The notes: a model not told the origin generated them from the sequence alone. A stretch of DNA of 47,662 bases from Prevotella sp. (GCA_017964785.1 JAGCRH010000030.1:1-47662); one strand, 5' to 3'; shown: positions 18,245 through 27,151, counted from the first letter of the stretch. Numbers and translations: made by a program.

Positions 18245-20692
18245 TTAGCGCAACTCAGCATTGAGTTGTTTCTTAATGTTGGTAATGAGTTTCTGCATGA
18301 TGGCGTCGATCTGCTTGTCACCCATCGTTTTCTCCTCATCCTGAAGGATGAAGTTCACAGCGTACGACTTCTTGCCGGCAGGCAGTTTGTCACCCTCGTA
18401 GACATCGAAGAGTTCCACCTTCTTCAAAAGTTTCTTCTCCGTCTGACGGGCTATCTGCTCAATCTGTGCAAATTCCACGCTGTTGTCCACCAACAGGGCG
18501 AGGTCACGGCTCACTGCCGGGAACTTCGAGATTTCCGTATAAAGCACCTCGTTCTTCTTCGTGGCCTTCATCAACTGCGACCAGTTCATCTCGGCATAAT
18601 AGACGGGATTGTCGATACCAAACTGCTTCTGGAGTTTCTTGGTGATGATACCCATCTCCACCAGTTTCTTACCCCCACGGTTCTCGATGGTGATACCGGC
18701 CGAGAAGATTTCATTCTCAGACTTCTTACGAACGGTCATACCCGGTTTCAGACCAATACGACGCAGGATGTTCTCCACATAAGCACTCAACTCATAGAAG
18801 GTGGCATCCTCATTAGCATGGGCCCAAGAGCCCTCTACACGCTTACCCGTCACCCAAAGACCACAGTGATACTGCTCCTTATAGGCCAGCATTGGATCGT
18901 CCTCATTCTGCTTCTCGGGATCGAAGGTATACACATTGCCGAACTCGAAGAAGCGCAGGTTCTGGCGTTTACGGTTCACGTTGTGCTGGATGCTCTCCAA
19001 ACCACCAAAGAGCAGTGTCTGACGCATCACGTTCAAATCGCTCGACAGAGGATTCATAATCCGCACCAATGTATCATTCTCACCATAATAGGCGCCCTTC
19101 GTCAATGAGTTGTTCAGAATCTCATTAAAGCCCTCGCCCACCAACTGCTCACTGACCAGATTGGCCAGTTTGTGCTTGCGGTCTTCCTCGCCCTTAATGA
19201 CGAGAGAACCCTTGAGTTGTGTCGGAATTTCCACATTATTATATCCGTAGATACGCAAAATGTCTTCCACTACATCACAGGGACGCTGCACATCGACACG
19301 GTAGGCTGGAACCTCCAACGTCAGAGCCTCAGCAGTCTCGCCAAGTACTTTCATCTCAAGACTCTCGCAGATGGCCTTGATGGTCTCCACGGGGATGGTC
19401 TTACCCACGAGATTGTGTACATATTCATAATTGAGTTCCACCACCGGGTTCTTCATCGGCTCGGGATAGACATCACAGATATCCATTGAGACCTTACCGC
19501 CTGCGAGTTCCTGACAAAGGATTGCCGCCTGTTGGAGTGCATAGATCGTACCATTAGGATCCACACCACGCTCGAAACGGAACGAGGCATCTGTGCTCAG
19601 TCCATGACGACGGGCTGACTTACGGATCCATGTGGGATGGAAATAAGCACTTTCCAGCACCACATTACGAGTGGTCTCATACGTACCACTACCCTTACCA
19701 CCGAACACACCAGCGATACACATCGGATCCTCGGCATTGCAGATGGCCAGATCACGGTCTGAGAGTTTGTGCTCCTCACCGTCGAGTGTCTGGAAAGGTG
19801 TACCCTCCGGCATCGTCTTCACCACAATCTTGTGACCCTTTACCATGTCTGCATCAAACGTATGCAGGGGCTGACCGTAGGCCATCATCACATAGTTGGT
19901 GATATCCACGATGTTATTGATTGGACGCAAGCCAACGGTGGTGAGTTTGTTTTTCAACCAGTCGGGACTCTCCTTCACCTCACAATCAGTGACAGAGACA
20001 CAAGCATACCGCTTACAGGCTTCCTGGTTCTCGATGACCACCTCGATGGGTAGGTTGTGATTGTCTACCTTGAATGCAGAGCAGTCAGGACGGTGTAATG
20101 AGGTCTTATAGCCGTTCTGCTTCAGCCAGGCATAAAGGTCACGGGCCACACCCCAGTGAGAGAGGGCATCGGCACGGTTGGCGGTGATATCCACCTCGAT
20201 GAGCCAGTCACTTTCTAAATGGTAGTATTCTGCGGCAGGCGTACCTACCACAGCACACTCTGGCAGCACGATGATACCAGAATGGTCGTTACCAATGCCG
20301 ATCTCATCCTCTGCGCAGATCATACCACAAGACTCTACGCCACGCAACTTCGACTTCTTGATGACAAACTCCTTGTCGCCGTCATAGAGTACACAACCCA
20401 GATCGGCCACGATCACCTTCTGGCCCGCAGCCACATTCGGTGCGCCACACACAATCTGCGAAGGTTCGCCCTTACCTAAGTCTACCGTTGTCACATGCAG
20501 ATGGTCGCTGTCGGGATGGGCCTCACACGTGAGCACCTTACCCACATAGAGTCCCTTCAAACCACCTTTGATACTCTGTACTTCTTCCAATGCGTCGACT
20601 TCGAGACCCGTTGACGTCAGGGCGTCACACACCTGCTGCGCCGTGAGGTCGAAATCCACGTATTCCTTCAACCATTTGTAGGAAATATTCAT
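18245..20692 (-). CDS. pheT: Phenylalanyl-tRNA synthetase beta subunit
   Basis: PheT joins PheS (not in the window) to charge tRNA-Phe. It has 815 residues, full length. The start MNISYKWLKEYVDFDLTAQQ is typical. An OB-fold tRNA-binding domain lies at about 40-150 (VGKVLTCEAHPDSDHLHV), then the B3/B4 editing region (YHLESDWLIEVDITANRADA), the B5 domain, the catalytic-like core (LFGGLESIQHNVNRKRQNLR) and a C-terminal anticodon-binding ferredoxin-fold domain (KFPAVSRDLALLVDNSVEFA). A good promoter lies at 20737-20768. yebC follows. No leader peptide or attenuator is seen. Confidence 0.97.
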   Translation of the reverse strand: MNISYKWLKEYVDFDLTAQQVCDALTSTGLEVDALEEVQSIKGGLKGLYVGKVLTCEAHPDSDHLHVTTVDLGKGEPSQIVCGAPNVAAGQKVIVADLGCVLYDGDKEFVIKKSKLRGVESCGMICAEDEIGIGNDHSGIIVLPECAVVGTPAAEYYHLESDWLIEVDITANRADALSHWGVARDLYAWLKQNGYKTSLHRPDCSAFKVDNHNLPIEVVIENQEACKRYACVSVTDCEVKESPDWLKNKLTTVGLRPINNIVDITNYVMMAYGQPLHTFDADMVKGHKIVVKTMPEGTPFQTLDGEEHKLSDRDLAICNAEDPMCIAGVFGGKGSGTYETTRNVVLESAYFHPTWIRKSARRHGLSTDASFRFERGVDPNGTIYALQQAAILCQELAGGKVSMDICDVYPEPMKNPVVELNYEYVHNLVGKTIPVETIKAICESLEMKVLGETAEALTLEVPAYRVDVQRPCDVVEDILRIYGYNNVEIPTQLKGSLVIKGEEDRKHKLANLVSEQLVGEGFNEILNNSLTKGAYYGENDTLVRIMNPLSSDLNVMRQTLLFGGLESIQHNVNRKRQNLRFFEFGNVYTFDPEKQNEDDPMLAYKEQYHCGLWVTGKRVEGSWAHANEDATFYELSAYVENILRRIGLKPGMTVRKKSENEIFSAGITIENRGGKKLVEMGIITKKLQKQFGIDNPVYYAEMNWSQLMKATKKNEVLYTEISKFPAVSRDLALLVDNSVEFAQIEQIARQTEKKLLKKVELFDVYEGDKLPAGKKSYAVNFILQDEEKTMGDKQIDAIMQKLITNIKKQLNAELR

Positions 20693-20736
20693 TATACCGA
20701 TTCTTTAGTAATTACTAACTTTGAAATTTCAGCGTG

Positions 20737-20768
20737 CAAAGGTACTAAAAAATCGGTACACTGACAAA
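20737..20768 (-). promoter_or_regulatory. Promoter for pheT-yebC
   Basis: TACCTTTG lies at 20744-20737 on the minus strand and TTTG at 20768-20765, with a 20-bp spacer. The leader is about 38 nt. Confidence 0.75.
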
Positions 20769-20804
20769 TTTTTCCTGCGAAATCTGTGTAATCTTTGGCT
20801 AAAA

Positions 20805-21425
20805 CTACTCGATACACTTCATTATGAAGTCTGCAGCCCCGTTTACGCCGAATGTCCGCACGTCGAGTGAGATATCATAATTGCGTGCATCCGTCCAGTC
20901 CTTGCCGGTAAATGTCTTCGTGTAGAGTTCACGACTGTAATCGTTGTCCACCACCATCGCAGCAGCATCCCTCAGGTCCAGACCGTACTTTTCAGCAATA
21001 CGACGTTTCCGGCAGTCCTCCGACGAATGGACGAAGATTTTCAGGGCATTGGGGTGATTCTCGAAAATATGGAAGCCACAGCGACCTACGATGACACACG
21101 ACTCCTCCTCCACTATCTGACGGATGATGTCTGCCTGCGCCTCAAAAAGGTCGTGCGAGGTCTGGTCGTGTTCCAGTCCGCTGTACTCTGCCCTACTCAT
21201 ATAGTTACGGTAGAAATCGGTGAAGTCATCACGCCACAAGGGGTTACGGGCCTCAATTTTCTCCATCGCCTCCTCTACAACCCTGCTTCTCTTGGCCATC
21301 TCATTCAAAATCTGCTTGTCGAGCAACTTGACACCAAGGCGACGGGCCAACTCTGCTCCGATCTCATGGCCGCCCGTTCCGAACTGGCGACTGATCGTTA
21401 TGACAAATTGTTCTTCCCTGTTCAT
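20805..21425 (-). CDS. Cytidylate kinase-like nucleotide kinase
   Basis: This 206-residue P-loop protein belongs to the cytidylate-kinase-like family (Cytidylate_kin2). It starts MNREEQFVITISRQFGTGGH, where GTGGHEIG replaces the classical GxxGxGK loop, followed by LARRLGVKLLDKQILNEMA. SCVIVGRCGFHIFENHPN and VHSSEDCRKRRIAEKYGL resemble the NMP-binding and lid regions. The substrate is not known; in Bacteroidetes this family exists beside a standard Cmk. It has its own promoter (21459-21490) with a leader of about 27 nt. The pheT promoter lies between its stop and pheT, so they are separate units. Confidence 0.88.
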   Translation of the reverse strand: MNREEQFVITISRQFGTGGHEIGAELARRLGVKLLDKQILNEMAKRSRVVEEAMEKIEARNPLWRDDFTDFYRNYMSRAEYSGLEHDQTSHDLFEAQADIIRQIVEEESCVIVGRCGFHIFENHPNALKIFVHSSEDCRKRRIAEKYGLDLRDAAAMVVDNDYSRELYTKTFTGKDWTDARNYDISLDVRTFGVNGAADFIMKCIE

Positions 21426-21458
21426 AATGCATTGAATTTTTAGTTATTTTTGATGCCA

Positions 21459-21490
21459 CAAAGATACGAAAAAGTATCGAAACTTCCAAA
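21459..21490 (-). promoter_or_regulatory. Promoter for the cytidylate-kinase-like gene
   Basis: TATCTTTG at 21466-21459 and TTTG at 21490-21487 on the minus strand are separated by 20 bp. A small GATAC/GTATC inverted repeat (21463-21478) overlaps the -7 box. Confidence 0.7.
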
Positions 21491-21497
21491 TATTTGG

Positions 21498-23099
21498 CTA
21501 TTTTTTTTGCAAATAAGCCGCAGCCATTTCCGCACAGCGTTCTCCATCGACACCTGCCGAGACGATTCCCCCAGCGTATCCGGCACCCTCGCCACAGGGG
21601 AAAAGTCCTTGAATACGAATATGTTGCAGCGTCTCTCGATCTCTCACGATGCGCACCGGACTACTGGTTCGAGTCTCTACGGCAATCAGCACCGCCTCGT
21701 TGGTCAAAAAACCATGTGCATTACGTCCAAAGGTCTTAAAACCCTCTTGCAACCGGTGGGAAATCATCTTCGGCAACCAGAAATGGAGAGGACTCGATAT
21801 CAGTCCTGGGGCATACGACGACTTGGGCAGGTCATAACTCAACTTCCCGTTCACGAAATCTGCCATCCTTTGTGCCGGAGCCGTCTGCCGCATATTTCCC
21901 TGTTGCCAGCATATCTTTTCAAGTTCTTCCTGAAATTGAAGAACTTTTAATTGAGAATTGACAATTGATAATTGAAAATTAGAATTATCCATTATCCATT
22001 TTCCATTATCCATTGAATCAACGTCTTCTGGCCTCACTTCGACCACCATCCCAGAGTTCGACCACGCCGTTCCCCGACTCGCCGGACTCATCCCATTCAC
22101 CACAATCTGCTCCTTATCTGTTGCTGCCGGAATGACAAAACCACCTGGACACATACAGAACGAATACACGCCCCGACCTTCCACCTGCGTCACCATCGCA
22201 TACTCTGCGGCAGGCAGATACTTGCCTCTTCCCTGTTTATTATGGTACTGAATCTGATCTATCAATTGTGACGGATGTTCCAGTCGCACACCCACTGCAA
22301 TGCCTTTCGCCTCTATCTCTATCTTCGCTTCAGCCAAATATCTGTAAACGTCTCGTGCTGAGTGACCTGTGGCGAGTATTATGGGGCCAACATATTCTCT
22401 GTCAGCAATGCATCCAACGACCTTATCGCCATTGAGAATCAACTGTGTCATCTTCGTCTGAAAATATACCTCGCCCCCACAATTAATAATCGTGTTCCGC
22501 ATGGCCTCGATCACCTTCGGCAACCTGTCTGTGCCAATATGCGGATGGGCATCCGCCAGTATCGCCGTCGAGGCTCCATGCTGACAGAACACATTCAGGA
22601 TCTTGTCCGTATTGCCCCGTTTTTTTGAACGGGTGTAGAGTTTCCCGTCCGAGTAGGCGCCTGCCCCACCCTCACCGAAACAGTAGTTGCTCTCAGGGTC
22701 CACCTTCTGTGTCTTTGTGATGTTCGCCAAGTCCTTCTTACGCTCATGCACATTCTTGCCCCTTTCCAGCACAATAGGCCTGTAACCGAGTTCTATCAGT
22801 CGCAGCGCAGCAAACAGTCCTCCGGGACCTGCACCCACAACAATTACCTGTGGCCGTCCCTCCACATTCGGATAGTCCGTATGCTGGTATTCATCGTCGT
22901 GCGGCTGCTCATTGATATATATACGCACTTTCAGGTTCACGTATATCTGCCGTTGGCGGGCATCGATGCTCCGTTTCAGGATTCTCACGCCATAGATCGT
23001 CCTCACGTCAAAACCCTGCTCCTGAGCGAGATAAGCCTTCAACCTATCCTCTTGTGCCGCAACCTCTGGCACCACCCGTATCTGATACTCATTCGTCAT
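21498..23099 (-). CDS. FAD-dependent oxidoreductase (COG2509-type)
   Basis: The protein has 533 residues from the ATG at 23099 (MTNEYQIRVVPEVAAQEDRL). The dinucleotide-binding motif VVGAGPGGLFAALRL lies at residues 87-101. Family features follow: ERGKNVHERKKD, NYCFGEGGAGAYSDGKLYTR, GHSARDVYRYL, CMCPGGFVIPAATD, and the C-terminal FAD contact FPCGEGAGYAGGIVSAGVDG. The substrate is unknown. The 29-residue upstream extension is rejected because a promoter box lies inside it. Residues about 361-386 (NGKWIMDNSNFQLSIVNSQL) are encoded by intergenic-type repeats (21938-22013). The predicted transcription start near 23101 would make the mRNA nearly leaderless. Confidence 0.9.
   Translation of the reverse strand: MTNEYQIRVVPEVAAQEDRLKAYLAQEQGFDVRTIYGVRILKRSIDARQRQIYVNLKVRIYINEQPHDDEYQHTDYPNVEGRPQVIVVGAGPGGLFAALRLIELGYRPIVLERGKNVHERKKDLANITKTQKVDPESNYCFGEGGAGAYSDGKLYTRSKKRGNTDKILNVFCQHGASTAILADAHPHIGTDRLPKVIEAMRNTIINCGGEVYFQTKMTQLILNGDKVVGCIADREYVGPIILATGHSARDVYRYLAEAKIEIEAKGIAVGVRLEHPSQLIDQIQYHNKQGRGKYLPAAEYAMVTQVEGRGVYSFCMCPGGFVIPAATDKEQIVVNGMSPASRGTAWSNSGMVVEVRPEDVDSMDNGKWIMDNSNFQLSIVNSQLKVLQFQEELEKICWQQGNMRQTAPAQRMADFVNGKLSYDLPKSSYAPGLISSPLHFWLPKMISHRLQEGFKTFGRNAHGFLTNEAVLIAVETRTSSPVRIVRDRETLQHIRIQGLFPCGEGAGYAGGIVSAGVDGERCAEMAAAYLQKK
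21938..22013. repeat. Intergenic-type short repeats inside the FAD oxidoreductase ORF
   Basis: AATTGAGAATTGACAATTGA-like units (about 21949-21983) are followed by TATCCATTATCCATTTTCCA-like units (about 21986-22012). Both types recur between genes in this window (for example 46502-46535 and 27152-27181). The stretch is in frame and adds about 25 residues. Confidence 0.75.
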
Positions 23100-23107
23100 A
23101 TTCGCTA

Positions 23108-23139
23108 CAAAGGTACAAATAAGTGAGAAGAAAACCAAA
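23108..23139 (-). promoter_or_regulatory. Promoter for the FAD oxidoreductase, implying a near-leaderless mRNA
   Basis: TACCTTTG at 23115-23108 and TTTG at 23139-23136 on the minus strand are separated by 20 bp. A start about 7 nt downstream falls at 23101-23102, two or three bases before the ATG at 23099. Confidence 0.68.
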
Positions 23140-23189
23140 TAAAACAGGAAAAAACCGTTCAAAACCCAGGAGAAGATTATGCACACCGT

Positions 23190-23262
23190 GCAAAAATCAG
23201 GCCTAAATCTCAGGCAAGTCTCTACCCCCTGTGCATAGGTGTGTCCCAGATTTGAGGCAAGG
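23190..23262. repeat. Dispersed repeat element, copy 1
   Basis: The segment 23225-23261 (five C, TGTGCATA, then GTGTCCCAGATTTGAGGCAA) closely matches 40661-40698 (five C, accGTGCATA, then GTGCCCCAGATTCAAGGCAA). The preceding 23190-23217 carries the related GCCTAAATCTCAGGCAA in the other orientation. It lies between the divergent promoters of the FAD oxidoreductase and thrA. Confidence 0.65.
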
Positions 23263-23319
23263 TTTTCAAACTTTTGGATGGGTTTTTAAATGATTTGATC
23301 GTAATTTAAGAATATTTTC

Positions 23320-23350
23320 TTTGTCGTTTCGAAAATAATGTCTACCTTTG
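23320..23350 (+). promoter_or_regulatory. Promoter for the threonine operon
   Basis: TTTG (23320-23323), a spacer of exactly 19 bp and TACCTTTG (23343-23350) give one of the best promoter matches in the window. Transcription is expected from about 23355-23358. Confidence 0.8.
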
Positions 23351-23354
23351 CACC

Positions 23355-23395
23355 GCCGTTGGAGAAGTCCCCCATTGTGAAGGGGTACCGACGGC
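23355..23395 (+). promoter_or_regulatory. 5'-terminal hairpin in the thrA leader
   Basis: GCCGTTGG (23355-23362) pairs with CCGACGGC (23388-23395) over 8 bp with one G-U. Inside it CCCC (23370-23373) pairs with GGGG (23382-23385). The stem begins at the predicted 5' end of the mRNA and the ATG follows 20 nt later. No run of T follows, so it is not a terminator. It may protect the mRNA or act in regulation. Confidence 0.55.
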
Positions 23396-23415
23396 AAGAT
23401 AAATTGCATAGAAAT

Positions 23416-25878
23416 ATGAAAGTAATGAAATTCGGCGGAACGTCCGTAGGTTCCGTAAAAAGCATTTTAAGCTTGAAAAACATTGTGGAGGCAGAGGCTC
23501 GGACGCAACCTGTCATAGTAGTAGTTAGCGCACTCGACGGCATCACGGACAAACTGATTGCCACGTCGCAGATGGCCAAACAGGGCGACGAGCACTATCG
23601 CGAGGAATTCGACGCGATGGTGAAGCGCCACCACCAGATGATAGACACCATCATCACCGACGACAAGAAGCGCGTTGACTTATTTAATAATGTGGACCAA
23701 CTCTTCGACCAGTTGAAGAGCATCTACTACGGCGTGTACCTCATTCACGACCTGTCGAAGAAGACGGAGGACACGATTGTATCGTATGGCGAGCGCCTGA
23801 GTTCGAATATCGTGGCTGCCCTCATCAAGAACGGTGTCCGTATGAACAGTCGAGACTTTATCCGGACGGAGAAGAAATTGGGCAAGCACGTGCTGGCTAC
23901 AGAGGAGACAAAGCGATTGGTGAGGGAAGCCTTCAAGGATATGAACGAGAAGAGCGTGTACGTGGTGCCGGGCTTCATCGCCAGAGACCTTGACTCGCAC
24001 GAGACGACCAACCTGGGTCGTGGCGGCTCTGACTATACGGCTTCGATCATCGCCGCCACCTTGGATGCCGAGGTGCTGGAGATCTGGACGGATGTGGACG
24101 GCTTTATGACAGCCGACCCGAAGGTGATCAAGAGTGCCTATACCATCAACGAACTTTCGTATGTGGAAGCGATGGAGTTGTGTAACTTCGGTGCGAAAGT
24201 AATCTACCCGCCGACCATCTATCCCGTCTGCGTCAAGAATATACCTATTAAAGTTAAGAATACCTTTAACCCCGAACACCCGGGAACACTCATCAAGGAA
24301 ACGATTGAGGACGACAATAAGCCCATCAAGGGTATCTCTTCGATTAAGGGCACCTCGCTGATTACAGTGACAGGTCTCTCGATGGTGGGTGTGATTGGTG
24401 TGAACCGTCGTATCTTCACCACCCTGGCCAACAAGGGCATCTCGGTCTTCATGGTGTCACAGGCCTCGTCTGAGAATTCCACCTCTATCGGTGTGCGCGA
24501 CGAGGATGCTGAGGCTGCCGCAGAAGTGCTGAACGCCGAGTTTGCCAAAGAGATCGAGACTGGTGCTATGTTCCCCATGTTGGTGGAGAGTGGTCTGGCC
24601 ACCATCGCCATCGTGGGTGAGAACATGAAACAGACACCGGGTATCGCCGGAAAGTTGTTCGGTACACTCGGACGTTCAGGTATCAGCGTGATTGCCTGTG
24701 CCCAGGGTGCCTCTGAGACGAATATCTCATTTGTGGTGGACGGCCGATTCCTGAGGAAATCGCTCAACGTGCTGCACGACTCGTTCTTCCTGTCGGAATA
24801 CAAGGTGCTGAACCTCTTTATTTGTGGTATTGGTACGGTGGGCGGCATGTTGCTCGAACAGATCCGTACCCAGCAGCAGTTCCTGATGCAGTCACGTCGT
24901 CTGAAACTGAACGTGGTGGGTATCTCGGACGTAGACAATTTCGTACTGGATCGCGACGGTATCGACCTCGACAACTACGAGAAGATCCTGCGTGCAGGTT
25001 TCCCTGCCAATACGGAACACATGCGCGATGAGATTGTGAAGATGAATATCTTCAACTCGGTATTCGTAGACTGTACCGCCAGTCGTCAGATTGCCCAACT
25101 CTATCAGACCTTCTTAGAGCATAATATATCAGTGGTCGCAGCCAACAAGATTGCCGCTTCGAGCGACTATGACAGTTATCTGAGACTGCGCCAGACGGCT
25201 CGCGACAAAGGCGTGTGGTTCCGCTACGAGACCAATGTTGGTGCCGGTCTGCCAATTATCGGTACCATCAACGACCTGTGCAACTCGGGTGATAAGATCT
25301 TGAAGATCGAGGCCATCTTGAGTGGTACGCTGAACTTCATCTTCAACGAGATTGCTGCCGACGTACCCTTCTCAGAGACCGTTCGCAGAGCCAAGGAACA
25401 GCGTTATTCAGAGCCCGACCCACGTATCGACCTCAGTGGTACGGATGTCATCCGTAAACTGGTCATCCTGACCCGTGAGGCTGGCTATAAGGTGGAACAG
25501 GCCGATGTGGAGAAACATCTTTTCGTGCCCGACAGTTACTTCGAGGGCAGTATCGACGACTTCTGGAAGAAGTTGCCTGAACTGGACGCCGACTTTGAAA
25601 CCCGTCGCCAGAAATTGGAGGCAGAGAACAAGCGTTGGCGTTTTGTGGCCACAATGGAAGCCGACGAGAACGACCCATCATCATTCAAGACCAGCGTTGC
25701 CTTGAAAGAAGTTCCCTATGGTCATCCGTTCTACGGACTGGAAGGCTCGAACAATATCGTGCTACTGACGACAGAGCGCTATAAGGAGTACCCGATGCTT
25801 ATTCAAGGCTATGGTGCCGGTGCAGCAGTTACGGCTGCCGGTGTGTTCGCGAATATCATGAGTATTGCAAATATTTAG
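23416..25878 (+). CDS. thrA: Bifunctional aspartate kinase / homoserine dehydrogenase I
   Basis: ThrA catalyses the first and third steps from aspartate to homoserine. It has 820 residues from the ATG at 23416 (MKVMKFGGTSVGS). The open frame reaches back to 23338, but that start lies upstream of the promoter's -7 box and is rejected. The aspartokinase domain covers about 1-290 (KFGGTSVGS; LGRGGSDYTASIIAATL; WTDVDGFMTADP). Two ACT regulatory domains follow at about 310-460 (SLITVTGLSMVGVIGVNRRI; LATIAIVGENMKQTPGIAGK). Homoserine dehydrogenase starts near 465 with NLFICGIGTVGGMLLEQI and contains VAANKIAAS and SGTLNFIFNEI. The next gene starts 4 bp after the stop, so the operon is tight. Feedback inhibition by threonine is expected from the ACT domains. 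Confidence 0.97.
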   Translation: MKVMKFGGTSVGSVKSILSLKNIVEAEARTQPVIVVVSALDGITDKLIATSQMAKQGDEHYREEFDAMVKRHHQMIDTIITDDKKRVDLFNNVDQLFDQLKSIYYGVYLIHDLSKKTEDTIVSYGERLSSNIVAALIKNGVRMNSRDFIRTEKKLGKHVLATEETKRLVREAFKDMNEKSVYVVPGFIARDLDSHETTNLGRGGSDYTASIIAATLDAEVLEIWTDVDGFMTADPKVIKSAYTINELSYVEAMELCNFGAKVIYPPTIYPVCVKNIPIKVKNTFNPEHPGTLIKETIEDDNKPIKGISSIKGTSLITVTGLSMVGVIGVNRRIFTTLANKGISVFMVSQASSENSTSIGVRDEDAEAAAEVLNAEFAKEIETGAMFPMLVESGLATIAIVGENMKQTPGIAGKLFGTLGRSGISVIACAQGASETNISFVVDGRFLRKSLNVLHDSFFLSEYKVLNLFICGIGTVGGMLLEQIRTQQQFLMQSRRLKLNVVGISDVDNFVLDRDGIDLDNYEKILRAGFPANTEHMRDEIVKMNIFNSVFVDCTASRQIAQLYQTFLEHNISVVAANKIAASSDYDSYLRLRQTARDKGVWFRYETNVGAGLPIIGTINDLCNSGDKILKIEAILSGTLNFIFNEIAADVPFSETVRRAKEQRYSEPDPRIDLSGTDVIRKLVILTREAGYKVEQADVEKHLFVPDSYFEGSIDDFWKKLPELDADFETRRQKLEAENKRWRFVATMEADENDPSSFKTSVALKEVPYGHPFYGLEGSNNIVLLTTERYKEYPMLIQGYGAGAAVTAAGVFANIMSIANI

Positions 25879-25882
25879 TTAT

Positions 25883-27151
25883 ATGAAGCATATCATCATT
25901 CTTGGAGATGGCATGGCCGACCTTCCCGTAGAGCGGCTCGGTGGGAAGACACTACTGCAATATGCCAATAAACCCACGATGGACCTGTTGGCCCGTGAAG
26001 GTCGCTGTGGCCGACTGATGACCGTGCCCGAAGGATTTCCTCCAGGGTCAGAGGTGGCCAACACGTCTATCCTCGGTTACGACCTGGTTCGCGTCTACGA
26101 GGGTCGTGGACCACTTGAGGCCGCCAGCATCGGCTATGAGATGGGCACTGACGATCTGGCGCTGCGCTGTAACATCATCACGGTGCAAGACGGTCGGATT
26201 ATCACCCATAATGGCGGGAACCTTGAGACCGCCGACGGCGATGTGCTGATAAAGTATCTGAACGAAAAACTCGCTAAGCCCATCAACGAGGAGGCTGGTT
26301 TCGAGCGCGTCAAGTTCATCACAGGTATCCAGTACCGCCATCTGCTCATTATCAAGGGTGGCAACAAACATATTGTCTGTGCCCCACCCCATGATCATCC
26401 CAATCAGGAATGGTTCCCTCTACTGGTGAAGGCCGAATCGAGGAACACCTTCCATCACACAGGCTCTGTGCGATTATCGTCTGCGGAGACGGCAAAACTG
26501 CTCAACGAACTCATCTTCAAATCGCAGGAACTACTCGCCGCACACCCCTTCAACATAGAACGTGCCAAACGTGGGGAGCGTCAGGCCAATAGTATCTGGC
26601 CCTGGAGCGGAGGCTATCGTCCCTCGATGGAGACACTGATGCAGCGCTATCCGCAGATAAAGACAGGTGCTGTAATCTCTGCCGTCGACCTCATCCGAGG
26701 AATTGGCCACTATGCCGGTTTGAAGAACATACGTGTGAAGGGGGCCACCGGTCTGGCCGATACCAACTATGAAGGCAAGGCTGAGGCCGCCATCGAGGCG
26801 CTGCGCCGCAATGACTTCGTGTTCGTCCATGTGGAGGCGAGTGATGAGGCTGGTCATGACGGCGACCTCGAATTAAAACTCAAGACCATTGAGTATCTGG
26901 ACCAGCGACTTATTGCCCCTATATATAAAGAGGTATGCACGTGGAAAGAGCCTGTCTGCATTGCCGTATTGCCAGACCATCTGACACCTGTAGAGCAGCG
27001 CATCCACGTAGGACAGGCTGTGCCGTTCCTCATCTGGCATCGTGGCATTAAGCCCGATGGTGTGCAACAGTACGACGAGGTATCGTGTGTCAGCGGCTCC
27101 TACGGTCTCCTTCTTCACGACCAGTTTATGCAGGCCTTTATGAAATATTAA
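25883..27151 (+). CDS. ApgM-like phosphoglycerate mutase family protein, proposed homoserine kinase
   Basis: The 422 residues have the alkaline-phosphatase-superfamily fold of archaeal-type cofactor-independent phosphoglycerate mutases. They begin MKHIIILGDGMADLPVERLG and contain PEGFPPGSEVANTSILGYDL (metal/nucleophile region), the downstream metal-site residues VHVEASDEAGHDGD, and IAVLPDHLTPV. In Bacteroidetes a protein of this kind stands between thrA and thrC where thrB would be. It has been proposed (TIGR02535) to be an unusual homoserine kinase. No GHMP-type ThrB is present here. The ATG at 25883 is chosen, 4 bp after the thrA stop. Either activity is possible; position favours a role in threonine synthesis. 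Confidence 0.9.
   Translation: MKHIIILGDGMADLPVERLGGKTLLQYANKPTMDLLAREGRCGRLMTVPEGFPPGSEVANTSILGYDLVRVYEGRGPLEAASIGYEMGTDDLALRCNIITVQDGRIITHNGGNLETADGDVLIKYLNEKLAKPINEEAGFERVKFITGIQYRHLLIIKGGNKHIVCAPPHDHPNQEWFPLLVKAESRNTFHHTGSVRLSSAETAKLLNELIFKSQELLAAHPFNIERAKRGERQANSIWPWSGGYRPSMETLMQRYPQIKTGAVISAVDLIRGIGHYAGLKNIRVKGATGLADTNYEGKAEAAIEALRRNDFVFVHVEASDEAGHDGDLELKLKTIEYLDQRLIAPIYKEVCTWKEPVCIAVLPDHLTPVEQRIHVGQAVPFLIWHRGIKPDGVQQYDEVSCVSGSYGLLLHDQFMQAFMKY

Noticed and set aside
23338-23415. N-terminal extension of thrA
   Set aside because: The first ATG lies before the TACCTTTG promoter box; homologs start at the MKVMKFGGTSVGS equivalent.
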